Of a stretch of DNA of 64,000 nucleotides, positions 26,001 to 34,247 are shown piece by piece. Under the pieces are notes generated by a model. It did no database searches and had not been told where the DNA came from. It saw only the letters and a list, made by a program, of their open reading frames with translations. Position 1 is the stretch's first letter; the number at the start of each line of letters is the position of its first letter. The translations under genes were made by a program, and so were the position numbers. The DNA is from Curtobacterium herbarum (GTDB lineage Bacteria; Actinomycetota; Actinomycetes; Actinomycetales; Microbacteriaceae). Location of the stretch: the NCBI RefSeq assembly GCF_016907335.1, contig NZ_JAFBBT010000001.1:3348001-3412000 (forward strand). The letters are read 5' to 3'.

Positions 26001-26565
26001 CCCAGGGTGCGGTGGGCGGAACGACGTCCGCCACCGCGAAGGACACGGCCGGCACGTCATCGCGGCCGACCAGGTCGGTGATCCACGCCAGTCGGCGGTC
26101 GCTCTCGGCCGGTCCGAACACGGTCGGGCCGAGGGGCAGCACGTCGATCCGGGTACCCGGGCGGGCGACCTTGCCGAGCGCTGCACCGAGTCGGGCCGGC
26201 GGGGCGTCGACGACCAGGTGTCCGGCGAGGCGGCGGAGGACCCGGCGCGCGGACGGGATGACCGCCCACGGTGCCATCGTGGCGAAGCCGCCGCCGACGG
26301 TCACGGCACCGCGCAGGTACCAGGCGAGGAAGTCCGGCACGTCGCGGCTGGCCTTCTCGAGGTTGCGGGCCGCGACCTTCGGGTCGTCCGGCCGGATCAC
26401 CTTGTCGACGAACCCGCGTGCGAAGTCGAGACCGCGCTCGTCGCGCAGGACCTCGGCGAGCCGGGCGGCCCGGGCGTCGGGCTTGACCCCGCGAGAGGAC
26501 TCCAGCCAACGCCCGACGAGGGCGGATGCGTCGTCGGTGCAGTCCTGGAGGCGGGCGGGCGGCAT
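23014..26565 (-). CDS. PutA-like proline dehydrogenase/P5C dehydrogenase homologue, apparently catalytically dead
   Basis: A 1183-residue protein with the full PutA layout: ProDH barrel (about 70-440), linker, aldehyde dehydrogenase domain (about 470-930) and the C-terminal PutA tail. The fold is recognisable throughout, but active-site residues are not. In the dehydrogenase half the catalytic Cys of the usual GQKC is Ala (SGQAAAA, position 738) and the general-base Glu of ETSGKN is Asp in ADTGAVS (704). In the ProDH half KGAN is DGAH (Lys to Asp, 285), LQAYLPD is LPASLPD, and the ASHN/AGHN flavin-site motif is AGLD. So it is probably a pseudoenzyme, perhaps regulatory or DNA/ligand-binding. 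ATG start MPPARLQD; a divergent MarR gene is the likely regulator. The alternative is an altered activity. Confidence 0.8.
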   Translation of the reverse strand: MPPARLQDCTDDASALVGRWLESSRGVKPDARAARLAEVLRDERGLDFARGFVDKVIRPDDPKVAARNLEKASRDVPDFLAWYLRGAVTVGGGFATMAPWAVIPSARRVLRRLAGHLVVDAPPARLGAALGKVARPGTRIDVLPLGPTVFGPAESDRRLAWITDLVGRDDVPAVSFAVADVVPPTAPWALEDATAQAVDRLAPVFHAADAGGSTVTLLVDGPDDLDLTVAVLRTLLDQDAFAHTTAGITLPASLPDSLGVLAALTEWATARRFRGGAPIRVRLVDGAHLAEERADALVHGRPSALFASRTQIDAALLRLLDAALTPEHTDAVRIALAGLDPVLLAAARVLAEGRGVTDALEVEMLLGTTGTVLDAVRADVGTVTLLTPVVHPDEFDAAIPYLARRLREGAAATPAAADDDARADAVQRAHTRLAAAVAALDGPAPTTLRPQDRRVPLGAPAIRPVHPPAVDTDAGVDANRQWAADLLRRVPRSQLGTATIRGARVTDRPRLERTIARTAQAGVNWGRQDPQDRAELLDLVAHELETRRADLVEVVVAETAMTLTEADRQVSGAVDAAHHAADRARHLVDVTAATFVPPRLTVVVAPWNSPLTTPADGVLSALAAGSGVVLKPSPLAKRSGAVLADVFWNAGVPHSMLQLVDLDVSELGRDLVAHPAVDRVLLTGSPDTARSFRWWRAGLPLLADTGAVSAAVVTAAADVDQAVRDVVASAFTQSGQAAAAISLVVLVGSVGEDGVDSRFLRQLADATRALRAAWPTDPAAQVGPLVVEPTGAARAALTELAPGESWLVEPRMLDESGRLWSPGVRVGVRPGSAATHPEAGVPVLGVVHVETLEQAIAIQNGGDHGLVEALHTLDVDEVALWTDRVDAGTLVVNRATTDTTVVRQPAGGWGSSSVGPGAKRGGPDSVAMLGHWEPVPRTVHKSIQLHGLPPRITALIEASRSGLSFEEFDQVRAGAISDAQAREERFGRSRDTADLGVERNVLRYRPQSVVVRQSEGVSTGDLIRTLATATAARAHVLLSTARALPGPLTQLLASGRSPLDVVDHLVETDDEFLARAASGALLREQWSGGTAEPQDAIDMVLSQGFEPRPHSAFGGPGSRIRLLGGDPLALEEALGAGIDTAIHDAPVVEAGVVEMAHYLREQTVVVTAHRHGDLDPEFARLRL

Positions 26566-26672
26566 GGTCTCGATCGTAGGCCGCTCCCCCGACGTCTCCT
26601 CGGAGGCGCCCGTGTGCCGTCCAGGAGTCAGCCGAACGGATGACCGCACCCCCGACGAGCTGTCCTCACGGA

Positions 26673-26684
26673 TACGCTGGCCGG
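26673..26684 (+). promoter_or_regulatory. leaderless promoter of the MarR gene
   Basis: TACGCT (TANNNT) ends 6 bases before the ATG and no ribosome-binding site is present between them. Confidence 0.5.
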
Positions 26685-27170
26685 ATGGTGGAGCACGGCG
26701 CTGACGGCCACGACTGGGCCACGTGGGACGCGTTCCACGACGTCTGGCGCGGGCTGGACCGGGCGCTCGACGTCGCGGTGCAGCGGGACGCCGGGATCTC
26801 CATCCCCGAGTTCGAGATCCTCATCGGCCTGCACCGCGACCCCGAGCACCGGCTGCGCGTCCGCGACATGGCCGCGGGCATCGGCTGGGAGAAGTCGCGC
26901 GTCAGCCACCAGGTCACCCGCATGGTCTCCCGGGGGCTGGTCGCGCGTGCCGACTGCCCCACCGACGGCCGCGGCAGCTGGATCGTGATGACCCCGGACG
27001 GTCGCCGCGCGGTGCTCGCCGGCATCCGGGCACACACCGCCGCGCTGGAACAGCTGTTCTGGAGGCCCGTGGCCGGTGACGCGGACACGCTGCGGGCCGT
27101 CTCGCACCGGGTCCTCGACGCACTCGGCCCGGTCGACACCGGCACGGACGTCGTCCACGGGGACGCATGA
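26685..27170 (+). CDS. MarR family transcriptional regulator
   Basis: A 161-residue winged-helix regulator. The domain shows ISIPEFEILIGLHRDPEHRLRV, MAAGIGWEKSRVSHQVTRMVSRGLVAR (recognition helix) and the beta-wing DGRGSWIVMTPDGRRAV. The ATG giving MVEHGADG is chosen because of the -10 box just before it; an upstream in-frame start would add 15 residues across that box. It is divergent from the putA-like gene with a 119-base spacer, so it probably controls that gene and itself. Confidence 0.88.
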   Translation: MVEHGADGHDWATWDAFHDVWRGLDRALDVAVQRDAGISIPEFEILIGLHRDPEHRLRVRDMAAGIGWEKSRVSHQVTRMVSRGLVARADCPTDGRGSWIVMTPDGRRAVLAGIRAHTAALEQLFWRPVAGDADTLRAVSHRVLDALGPVDTGTDVVHGDA

Positions 27171-27232
27171 CCTGAGCGTCGCGGTACCCGTCGTGGGAGG
27201 ATGCCCGGGACCGACTGTGCGGGGGAGGCCAG

Positions 27233-28396
27233 ATGGACACCGACGGCTCACGATCCGCACGTGCGGCACTCGTCGCCGCGCTCGACGTCGTCGGACTCGC
27301 ACCGTCCGAACGCTTCGACCGGATCGTCCGCATCGCCCGCGAGGTCTTCGACGTCCCGCTGTCGTACATCAACCTGCTCGACGACACCCTGCTGCACACC
27401 CTGACGCAGAACATCGCCGGCGAGCCGACGTCCGGGCCGGTCGAGTGGTCGTTCTGCCAGCTCACCGTCCAGCGCCCCGGTCCGACGGTCGTGCGGGACA
27501 CGCTCGACGACCCGCGCACCGTGCACCTGCCCGGGGTGACCAGCCGTGGCATCCGCTTCTACGCCGGCGTCCCCCTGACCATGCCGGGCGAGCTGACGAT
27601 CGGCAGCCTGTGCCTGATGGACGTCCGGCCGCGGGAGTTCAGCCCGCAGGACGAGGCCGCGCTGATCGACCTCGGCCGCTGGACCGAGCAGGCCCTGGCG
27701 AAGGGGCTGCAGCACGACCGGCTGCTCGAGGTCGTCGAGGCCCTGACCCCACCGCCCGTGCACGTCCCCGGCTGGACGCTCACCGGGCTCAGCGTGCCGT
27801 ACGGCGACCTGAGCGGTGACGTCCACGACTGGACGGTCGCCGACGACGCCGTGACCGTCACGCTCGCGGACATCATGGGCAAGGAGCAGCCCGCCGCGCT
27901 GCTGGCCGCCGGGCTCCGGGCAGCGCTCCGGCAGCACGAGGACCTGACGCCGGTGGCCGCCGTCGCCGCCGTCGCACCACGGATGACCGAGGACCTCGGT
28001 CGGGCCTCGGCGTTCGCGACGCTGTTCCACTCGCGCCTGACGCCGAGCACCGGGCGGCTCGACTTCGTGGACGCCGGGCACGGACTCGTCGTGCACCTGC
28101 ACGCGGACGGCACGTCGGAGATCCGCCGGTCGCGGGACCTGCCGCTCGGTCTGCACCCGCAGGGGGTCCCGTTCCGCCCGGGGTCCCTGGTGCTCGAGCC
28201 GGGTGATGCGCTGCTCGTGGCGAGTGACGGCGCACTGGACCTGGGCGACGGCACGATCGACACGCTGACGGACATCGGGCGGACGTTGCGCCGGGCGCCG
28301 AGCACGTCCGCGTTCCTCGAGACGGTCCGACTGCGTGCCGCCGAGCACGCGGAGGACGACGTGACCGTGCTGGTCCTGGCACGCGACGCCGCCTGA
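27233..28396 (+). CDS. GAF domain-containing PP2C-type (SpoIIE) serine phosphatase
   Basis: A 387-residue cytoplasmic signalling protein: N-terminal GAF sensor (about residues 20-165, with FDVPLSYINLLDD and IGSLCLMDVRPREFSP) followed by a SpoIIE/RsbU-type phosphatase domain (about 185-385) with GDLSGDVHDW, TLADIMGKEQPAALLAA, FVDAGHGLVV, LLVASDGALDLGDG and the final EDDVTVLVLA. The metal-binding Asp residues are present, so it is likely active. Such proteins dephosphorylate anti-sigma antagonists or similar partners. No partner gene is nearby. GGGGGAGG before the ATG supports the start. Confidence 0.9.
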   Translation: MDTDGSRSARAALVAALDVVGLAPSERFDRIVRIAREVFDVPLSYINLLDDTLLHTLTQNIAGEPTSGPVEWSFCQLTVQRPGPTVVRDTLDDPRTVHLPGVTSRGIRFYAGVPLTMPGELTIGSLCLMDVRPREFSPQDEAALIDLGRWTEQALAKGLQHDRLLEVVEALTPPPVHVPGWTLTGLSVPYGDLSGDVHDWTVADDAVTVTLADIMGKEQPAALLAAGLRAALRQHEDLTPVAAVAAVAPRMTEDLGRASAFATLFHSRLTPSTGRLDFVDAGHGLVVHLHADGTSEIRRSRDLPLGLHPQGVPFRPGSLVLEPGDALLVASDGALDLGDGTIDTLTDIGRTLRRAPSTSAFLETVRLRAAEHAEDDVTVLVLARDAA

Positions 28397-28471
28397 CCGC
28401 GGCGGACACGGACCCGGCGGGCACGGACTCGTCGGGCACGACCCCGTCCCGCACGACCCCGGACGTACAGG

Positions 28472-28500
28472 TGCTGGTACCTGTGGTCCAGGCACCAGCA
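28472..28500. terminator. hairpin between the phosphatase and GH81 genes
   Basis: Arms TGCTGGTACCTG / CAGGCACCAGCA (11 of 12 pairs) with loop TGGTC in a 239-base gap between convergent genes. No T-run. Nothing else is seen in the gap. Confidence 0.6.
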
Positions 28501-28635
28501 CCGTCGCCCGTGCTCCTGACCCGAACAGGTACATCGAACTGGCGTCAGCATGCCCCGCGCAGCTGACAGGCGCGGTGGATGTCCTCGACCAGCCCCCGGA
28601 CTGTCCGCGGAACGCGTTCGTCGTCGCCGCCCGGG

Positions 28636-31600
28636 TCAGCGCACCTCGAACGCGTAGAGCGAGTACCCGTACCCGGTGGCCCGGTGCACGCCCTGGAACC
28701 GGACGTGCCGCCAGGTCCCGGACAGGTCGACCACGTCCGTCCCGCCGTCGCCGTCGTCGACGGTCGCGAGTGTGGTCCACGCGTCGTCGGGACCGTTCCG
28801 CGCCTCGATCCGGTAGGCGGACCCGGACGCGTCCTCCCACCGCAGGGTCGCCCGGTGCAGGGGTTCGGCCGAGCCGAGGTCGACGTCGAGCCACTGGTCG
28901 TCGGTGTGGCCGCTCGCCCAGCGGGAGCCCGGGTCCCCGTCCGTGGCGTTCGGCGCGGCGACACCGGCCGTCTCGTCGGTCGACGAGGTCGTCGGGGCGT
29001 TCCGCGCCAGGTCGGGGGTCGGCGCACCCTCGGTCGAGTCCACCCGGAACGCCCAGAGCGAGTAGCCGTAGGAGGTGTGCCGCTCGACACCGAGCATCCG
29101 CACGTACCGCGCCCGCACCGCGTCCAGCTCGTGGGTCGCGGTGCCGCCCGTGCCGTGCGCCTCGGTGGCGACGGTCTGCCAGTCCTCGTCGGTCGTGGCG
29201 CGCACCTGCACCTGGTAGCGGTCCGCGTACGCCGCCTCCCAGTCGAGGACGACCCGGTCGACGGGGACCACGGCGCCCAGGTCGACCGCGATCCACTGGT
29301 CGTCCGCGGCCCGGCTCGCCCACCGGGTGGTCCGGCTGCCGTCGACCGCGTGATCACCGGACAGGTCGCCGCGCTCGTCGGAGGACGTCGTCACCGGCTT
29401 GCCGACCGCGATGTCCCGTGGCGCGTGTCCGCCGTCGCCAGGCGCCGTCCCGGGGTCGGGGTCGCCGAACGCCCCGTTCGCGACGGTCGTGACCGTCGCC
29501 TGCCCGGACGCCCCACCGACGACGGCGTGCACGGTGGCGGTGACGCCGGCGGCCGCAGCGGCCGTGACCGTGCCGTCGCCGGCGATCGTGCCGCCGCCGT
29601 CGATCGTCCACGCCGCTGCACCGTCGGTGTCGGCGGCTGCCGTCACCGGTCCGCCGTTGCCGTCCGCGTCGAACGCGTACGCGGTCACCGTGGTGCTGCC
29701 GCCTGCCGGGAGGCGCGTGGCACGCGGTCCGACCAGCACCGTCGACGGGGTGATCACCGAGGCCGACGGGGTGCCGTGCACCGCGAAGGACCAGATCGAG
29801 TAGCCGTACTGCGTGAGCCGGTCGATGCCGTGCATCCGCACGAACCGGGCGGTGGTGCCGACGGCGACGTGGTCGGCTGCGGCCGTCGTCTTCGTCACGT
29901 CCCGCACGGTGTGCCAGGGGCCGTCGGCGGAGTCGGCCACCTGCAGGTCGTACTCCGCCGCGGCGGCGCCCTCCCACGTGATGTCGACGTCGGTGACGTC
30001 GGTCGGACGGCCGAGGTCGACGGTGTAGTCGACGGCGTCCTGCCCGTGCGCGCTCTCCCACCGGGTCGCCGGGTCGCCGTCGAGCGCCTTGCCCGGCGTG
30101 TTCCCCCCGTCGCTCGAGGTCGCGACGGCGGTGGCGTGGAGCGCCTGGTCGGGGACGGTGGCGACCGCCGAGACCACGGCGCTGCCCTCCACCCCGCCGC
30201 TCGTGGCGGTGACGTACCCGGCCCCGCTGCCGGCCGCACGGACGCTGCCGGCGTCCACCGTGCCTCCCGGCAGGGTCGTGGCCCAGGTGACCGGACCCGA
30301 CAGGTCGATCGGGTCGCCGTACTGGTCGTGGCCGGCGGCCGCGAACTCGGCCGGTGTGCCGACCACCAGCTGCTCGAACCCGGGCGTCACCGCGATCGAC
30401 GTGAGCTCGGGAGCCGACGCGACCCGGAACCGGTACGTGTCACGGACCGACCCGACCGCGGCGGTGAGCGTGGCACTGGCGGCGCGCTCCGTGGCCTCGT
30501 ACGTGCCGTCGGCCGCGATCCTGCCGGTGCTGGCGTCCCAGGTCAGTCCGTCGAGCGGCATGGTCGCGCCGTACTGGTCGTACCCGGTGGCCGTGAACCG
30601 CGTCGTGGAGCCGGGGACGAGCGTCGTCGGGCTCCCCGTCGTGCCGACGACGATCTCCGCCAGGTGGGCGTCGAGGTGGGAGGTGATCTGCGTGTGCGCG
30701 GGGACGGCGATCTGGCCGATCACCCGCTGGCCGTCGTACACGTCGTGGGTGTGCTGGACGTCGTCGGTGTTGTCGAGCACGTACGAGTAGGTGCCGTCGG
30801 CCGCGCGGAACACCTGGCTGAGCGGATCGGAGGTGTGCCGGTCGGTGACCTCGGTGCCCACCGTGCGGTTCGACACGGCCTGGTGGTAGACCAGTCCGGC
30901 CATCGACTGGCCGGTGACCGCCGGGTCCTCCGCCGCCCAGAGCGCCTGGTGGATGTCGAGGTACGTGTCCGGGTCGTACTGCGCGAGGAAGCCGAGCACG
31001 ACGTTGCCGAGTGCGTCCCCCATGTCGCTGAACACGGCGGCTGCGTGGGCGGTGTCGGTGCCCGGCGTGTAGTGGGTCAGATCGACCGAGTACAGCCGGT
31101 CGATCGTCGACTTGTCCGCCGTGTAGTCCGTGGACAGGTACGACAGGAGCGGCGACTGTGTCGGCCAGTCCTTCGGCTGCCGGTCCGCGGTCGGCCCGTC
31201 GAGCTCCGCGGGCACGAGGGACGCGGGCAGGGTGGTCGGTGTCCAGTACTCCGCCGGGAAGACGACCTCGCCGTCCGCGTCGGTGCTGACGACGAGCGTG
31301 CCGGTCGCCTGGTCGTAGAGCGGGTTGGCGGCCGTCTTCGCCGTGACGAAGCCGGGGTGGTTCCGCTCGGCGGCACGGATCGCGTCCTCGAGCTCACCGA
31401 TGGCGGCGTCCCGGTCCTGCGAGATCGCGTCGTTGCCGTAGGTCCCGACGCCCCACCACTTCTTGGTGAGCATCTGGATGTGCGCGGCGTTGCCGCCTGC
31501 GACGCCGTCCTGCCCGACGACCTCCGGACGTGCCTGCATCATCTGCCGCATGATCGCCTTCGAGAAGTCCGGGTCCCAGCCGAAGTAGTCGAACCAGGGA

Positions 31601-34137
31601 GCGGTCGGCATCCACTGGATGCCGTAGATCCACGCCGGGTCGCCGGAGAAGTAGGTGGCCTCGGCCTGGCCGGAGTCGAACAGGATGCCCGCCTGGCCGT
31701 GCTGGTACGCGTCCGGGAACGCGCCGTTGCCGTCGTACGCCTTCGACGCCGGGTTGCCGTGTGCGTTCTGGTAGTAGTCGCGGACCGCGGCGCGTTCGGT
31801 GACGTACTCCATCGCGCCGGTGGCCTGCATCTCCTCGTTCCCGAGGACGGTGCCGAGCAGGAACAGGCCCGCTTCGGACTGGATCGCCTCGGACGACGAC
31901 TCCTGGTTGTTGCCGCCCGGGGACGAGAACCCACCGGCGTTCGAGTGCCCCTCCCACACGCCGAAGGTGCGCAGGTGCGGGAACCGGTCGTCGTCGCGGT
32001 CCCAGTCGGCGTACTGCTTCGTCACCAGGGTGGCCATGCCCTCGTACCGCTTCGCCCAGTCGGGATCGACCGCCCCGAGGAGCGCCGTCGCGACGGCGAA
32101 GTACCCGTAGTGGAAGTGGTTGTCGTTGAACTGTGCGGACCCGTACGAGTCGCCGAAGCCGATCAGGGCCTTCCACGTCGGGTACATCGCGAAAAAGTGC
32201 TCGCTCTCCCCCGTCGAGTAGGTGTACCAGTCGGTCAGGGCCGTCGTGAGCGTGGCCTGCAGCTGCTGCTCGGCGGCGGTGTCACCGATCTGCTGCGCCA
32301 CCGTCATGTACTCGGCGAGCTGCTGGAGGTCCTTGCCGCCCCAGTAGGTGTCGCCGCCGTACGTGGTCTTCTTGGCGTAGTCGGACAGGTACTTCCGGAG
32401 CACGTCCCGTTCGTCCTGCCCCTGCGGCGGCGCACCGGTGGGGGTGAGGCCGGTGAAGGCGTAGTCGAGGGTCCAGCCGTCGTGACCGATCGTGGTCTTC
32501 ATGGTGCCGCGCGGGGTGGCGTAGGTGGCTCCGGTGAAGCGCAGGTCGTTCGTCGACTCCGCGTACTGGTGCTGCAGCCAGCCCTGCACGGTGTCGTGGT
32601 TCGAGCCCTGCAGCGCGTCCGTCTGCACGGACCACTGCTGCTCGACCTGCCCCTCCGCGGGGTCGTACGAGTAGTCCATCGTGGTGTTCCGTGGCACGGC
32701 GAACGCGTACTGCTGCAGGTCGTCGAGGCTCAGACCGGTCGTCGGCACCGCACTCAGCACGAGGTACCGGGTCCCCGCGGCGGCGTCGATCGCGGTGCCG
32801 CTCCGCGTGAAGGTGGTCTCGTCCGGTGCGTGCACGCCGTAGACGTGGTCGCCCTGCCGGATCTCGAACCGGTCACCCGTGAACGGGAAGACGATCGGCT
32901 CCCCGGCGCCGTCGGTGATCGTCGCGCCCGCCTGCACCGTCAGGCGCGGGGTCATGCCGTGGTACTCGAACCACTCGTAGGGGTTGCCCTGCACGCTGGT
33001 GACGTCCATGTACTGGCCGCCCGACCCGGCCTGCGGCATCCGCCAGCTGACGTTCCAGTCACCCCAGCGGAGCGCGTCCGCCTCGGTCGCGGAGAACGCC
33101 GTGGAGAACCGCTGCGCGACCCCGTCCGGCTCGTCCGTCAGCAGCACCTGGTCGACCATCACGTGCGCCCAGCCGGCGGGCAACGAGTCGACGACCCGGA
33201 GCTGCGCCTGCTGGCCCGCCCACGTGCTGACGTCCCAGTCGACCCAGCGGAACTGCTCGCTGTTCGTGCCGGTGGCGGAGGCGACGACCTGTCCGCCGAC
33301 GACGAGCTGCACGGCCTCCTGGTCGGCGTGCTCGCCTCCGGCGATGGTGAACGCCAGGTGCCGGTGGTCGATCGTGAACGACCCCGACGTCAGGGTGCCC
33401 GTGGCACCGTCGCCGGCGGTGGCGCCGGCGGTGGTGCCCCACGAGGTCAGGTAGCCGTTGCCGAGCCATCCCGACACCTGGCTCTGCCCCGACGGGGTCC
33501 CGGTCGCCCGGCTGAAGGCCGTGCCGGTGCTCGTCCACCCGTCGGGCACGCCCTGCTCGAAGTCCGCGATGAGCTCGTCCGAGGGGTCGGCCTCCGGCGT
33601 CACCGTGCCGCTCACCGTCACCGGGGACTCCAGCTGCATCGCGGTGCCGTCGTCGTTCCACCTGGTCGGGGAGGTCAGCTTCGTGCCGTCCTGGCTGTTC
33701 GAGGAGACGAACGGGTACGCCCACATGTCGCCGGAGTACTTGCTCACGAGCAGGTCGGTCCACCACTGGTTGGTCGGCACCGGCTTCCCCGCCTGCGACG
33801 GGTCGACGTACAGGTGCTGGTCCACCGTCTTCTGCACGTCGGCGCTGTCGCTGATCGTCGCGGGCGGGGTGGGTGCGAACGACCCGGAGCCGACCCGGGT
33901 GCCGTCGGCGGGCAGAGCCGGGACCGCGGCCGGGCTCGGCAGCGCGGTGCTGGCCGGCCGCGCCGCCGGGGTCGACTGCGCGGTCCTCGACGACCCGGCC
34001 GGCCGGTCAGCGGCATGCGCAGCGGTCGCGGGTCCGGTGAGCGCGATGACCGCCGCGATCACGAGGACCCCGGACGTCGCGGTGGAGCGGGGCGAGGAGC
34101 TGCTTCTGCGCGGTCGTTCCGCGTGGCGTCGTGGCAC
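28636..34137 (-). CDS. secreted GH81 endo-beta-1,3-glucanase with inserted carbohydrate-binding-like domain and three discoidin domains
   Basis: An 1833-residue exported glucanase, expected to cut beta-1,3-glucan such as fungal wall glucan, callose or laminarin. GTG start, signal peptide (VLVIAAVIALTGPATAAHA). The GH81 domain starts near residue 100 (PTNQWWTDLLVSKYSGDMWAYP), and carries catalytic-region motifs NDNHFHYGYF and NNQESSSEA. A module of about 135 residues (from ELIADFEQGVPDGW to MVDQVLLTDEP) interrupts the GH81 N-terminal sandwich and resembles a domain found in levanases (GH32). After GH81 come bacterial Ig-like repeats (GYDQYGA, GHDQYGD) and three F5/8C-type modules, each ending in a GYSxxxFxV strand. 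A single gene, probably for fungal or plant polysaccharide use. Confidence 0.9.
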   Translation of the reverse strand: MPRRHAERPRRSSSSPRSTATSGVLVIAAVIALTGPATAAHAADRPAGSSRTAQSTPAARPASTALPSPAAVPALPADGTRVGSGSFAPTPPATISDSADVQKTVDQHLYVDPSQAGKPVPTNQWWTDLLVSKYSGDMWAYPFVSSNSQDGTKLTSPTRWNDDGTAMQLESPVTVSGTVTPEADPSDELIADFEQGVPDGWTSTGTAFSRATGTPSGQSQVSGWLGNGYLTSWGTTAGATAGDGATGTLTSGSFTIDHRHLAFTIAGGEHADQEAVQLVVGGQVVASATGTNSEQFRWVDWDVSTWAGQQAQLRVVDSLPAGWAHVMVDQVLLTDEPDGVAQRFSTAFSATEADALRWGDWNVSWRMPQAGSGGQYMDVTSVQGNPYEWFEYHGMTPRLTVQAGATITDGAGEPIVFPFTGDRFEIRQGDHVYGVHAPDETTFTRSGTAIDAAAGTRYLVLSAVPTTGLSLDDLQQYAFAVPRNTTMDYSYDPAEGQVEQQWSVQTDALQGSNHDTVQGWLQHQYAESTNDLRFTGATYATPRGTMKTTIGHDGWTLDYAFTGLTPTGAPPQGQDERDVLRKYLSDYAKKTTYGGDTYWGGKDLQQLAEYMTVAQQIGDTAAEQQLQATLTTALTDWYTYSTGESEHFFAMYPTWKALIGFGDSYGSAQFNDNHFHYGYFAVATALLGAVDPDWAKRYEGMATLVTKQYADWDRDDDRFPHLRTFGVWEGHSNAGGFSSPGGNNQESSSEAIQSEAGLFLLGTVLGNEEMQATGAMEYVTERAAVRDYYQNAHGNPASKAYDGNGAFPDAYQHGQAGILFDSGQAEATYFSGDPAWIYGIQWMPTAPWFDYFGWDPDFSKAIMRQMMQARPEVVGQDGVAGGNAAHIQMLTKKWWGVGTYGNDAISQDRDAAIGELEDAIRAAERNHPGFVTAKTAANPLYDQATGTLVVSTDADGEVVFPAEYWTPTTLPASLVPAELDGPTADRQPKDWPTQSPLLSYLSTDYTADKSTIDRLYSVDLTHYTPGTDTAHAAAVFSDMGDALGNVVLGFLAQYDPDTYLDIHQALWAAEDPAVTGQSMAGLVYHQAVSNRTVGTEVTDRHTSDPLSQVFRAADGTYSYVLDNTDDVQHTHDVYDGQRVIGQIAVPAHTQITSHLDAHLAEIVVGTTGSPTTLVPGSTTRFTATGYDQYGATMPLDGLTWDASTGRIAADGTYEATERAASATLTAAVGSVRDTYRFRVASAPELTSIAVTPGFEQLVVGTPAEFAAAGHDQYGDPIDLSGPVTWATTLPGGTVDAGSVRAAGSGAGYVTATSGGVEGSAVVSAVATVPDQALHATAVATSSDGGNTPGKALDGDPATRWESAHGQDAVDYTVDLGRPTDVTDVDITWEGAAAAEYDLQVADSADGPWHTVRDVTKTTAAADHVAVGTTARFVRMHGIDRLTQYGYSIWSFAVHGTPSASVITPSTVLVGPRATRLPAGGSTTVTAYAFDADGNGGPVTAAADTDGAAAWTIDGGGTIAGDGTVTAAAAAGVTATVHAVVGGASGQATVTTVANGAFGDPDPGTAPGDGGHAPRDIAVGKPVTTSSDERGDLSGDHAVDGSRTTRWASRAADDQWIAVDLGAVVPVDRVVLDWEAAYADRYQVQVRATTDEDWQTVATEAHGTGGTATHELDAVRARYVRMLGVERHTSYGYSLWAFRVDSTEGAPTPDLARNAPTTSSTDETAGVAAPNATDGDPGSRWASGHTDDQWLDVDLGSAEPLHRATLRWEDASGSAYRIEARNGPDDAWTTLATVDDGDGGTDVVDLSGTWRHVRFQGVHRATGYGYSLYAFEVR

Positions 34138-34247
34138 GGAACGACCGTACTGACGGGGTCGGCAGCCGTCAGTCGGCGGAAGTGCGGACCTGAGCCGGAT
34201 TCACGACCCCAGTTCGGGGGCGCGTCGGCGGGGGCGACAGCGGGGGC

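Noticed and set aside
23014..26565. Ordinary functional PutA
   Set aside because: Domain layout fits, but the catalytic Cys and Glu of the aldehyde dehydrogenase domain and several ProDH flavin-site residues are replaced, so I report it as a likely pseudoenzyme.
22726..26704. Long plus-strand frames antisense to the putA-like gene
   Set aside because: Composition-driven shadows; the PutA-like frame has family motifs throughout.
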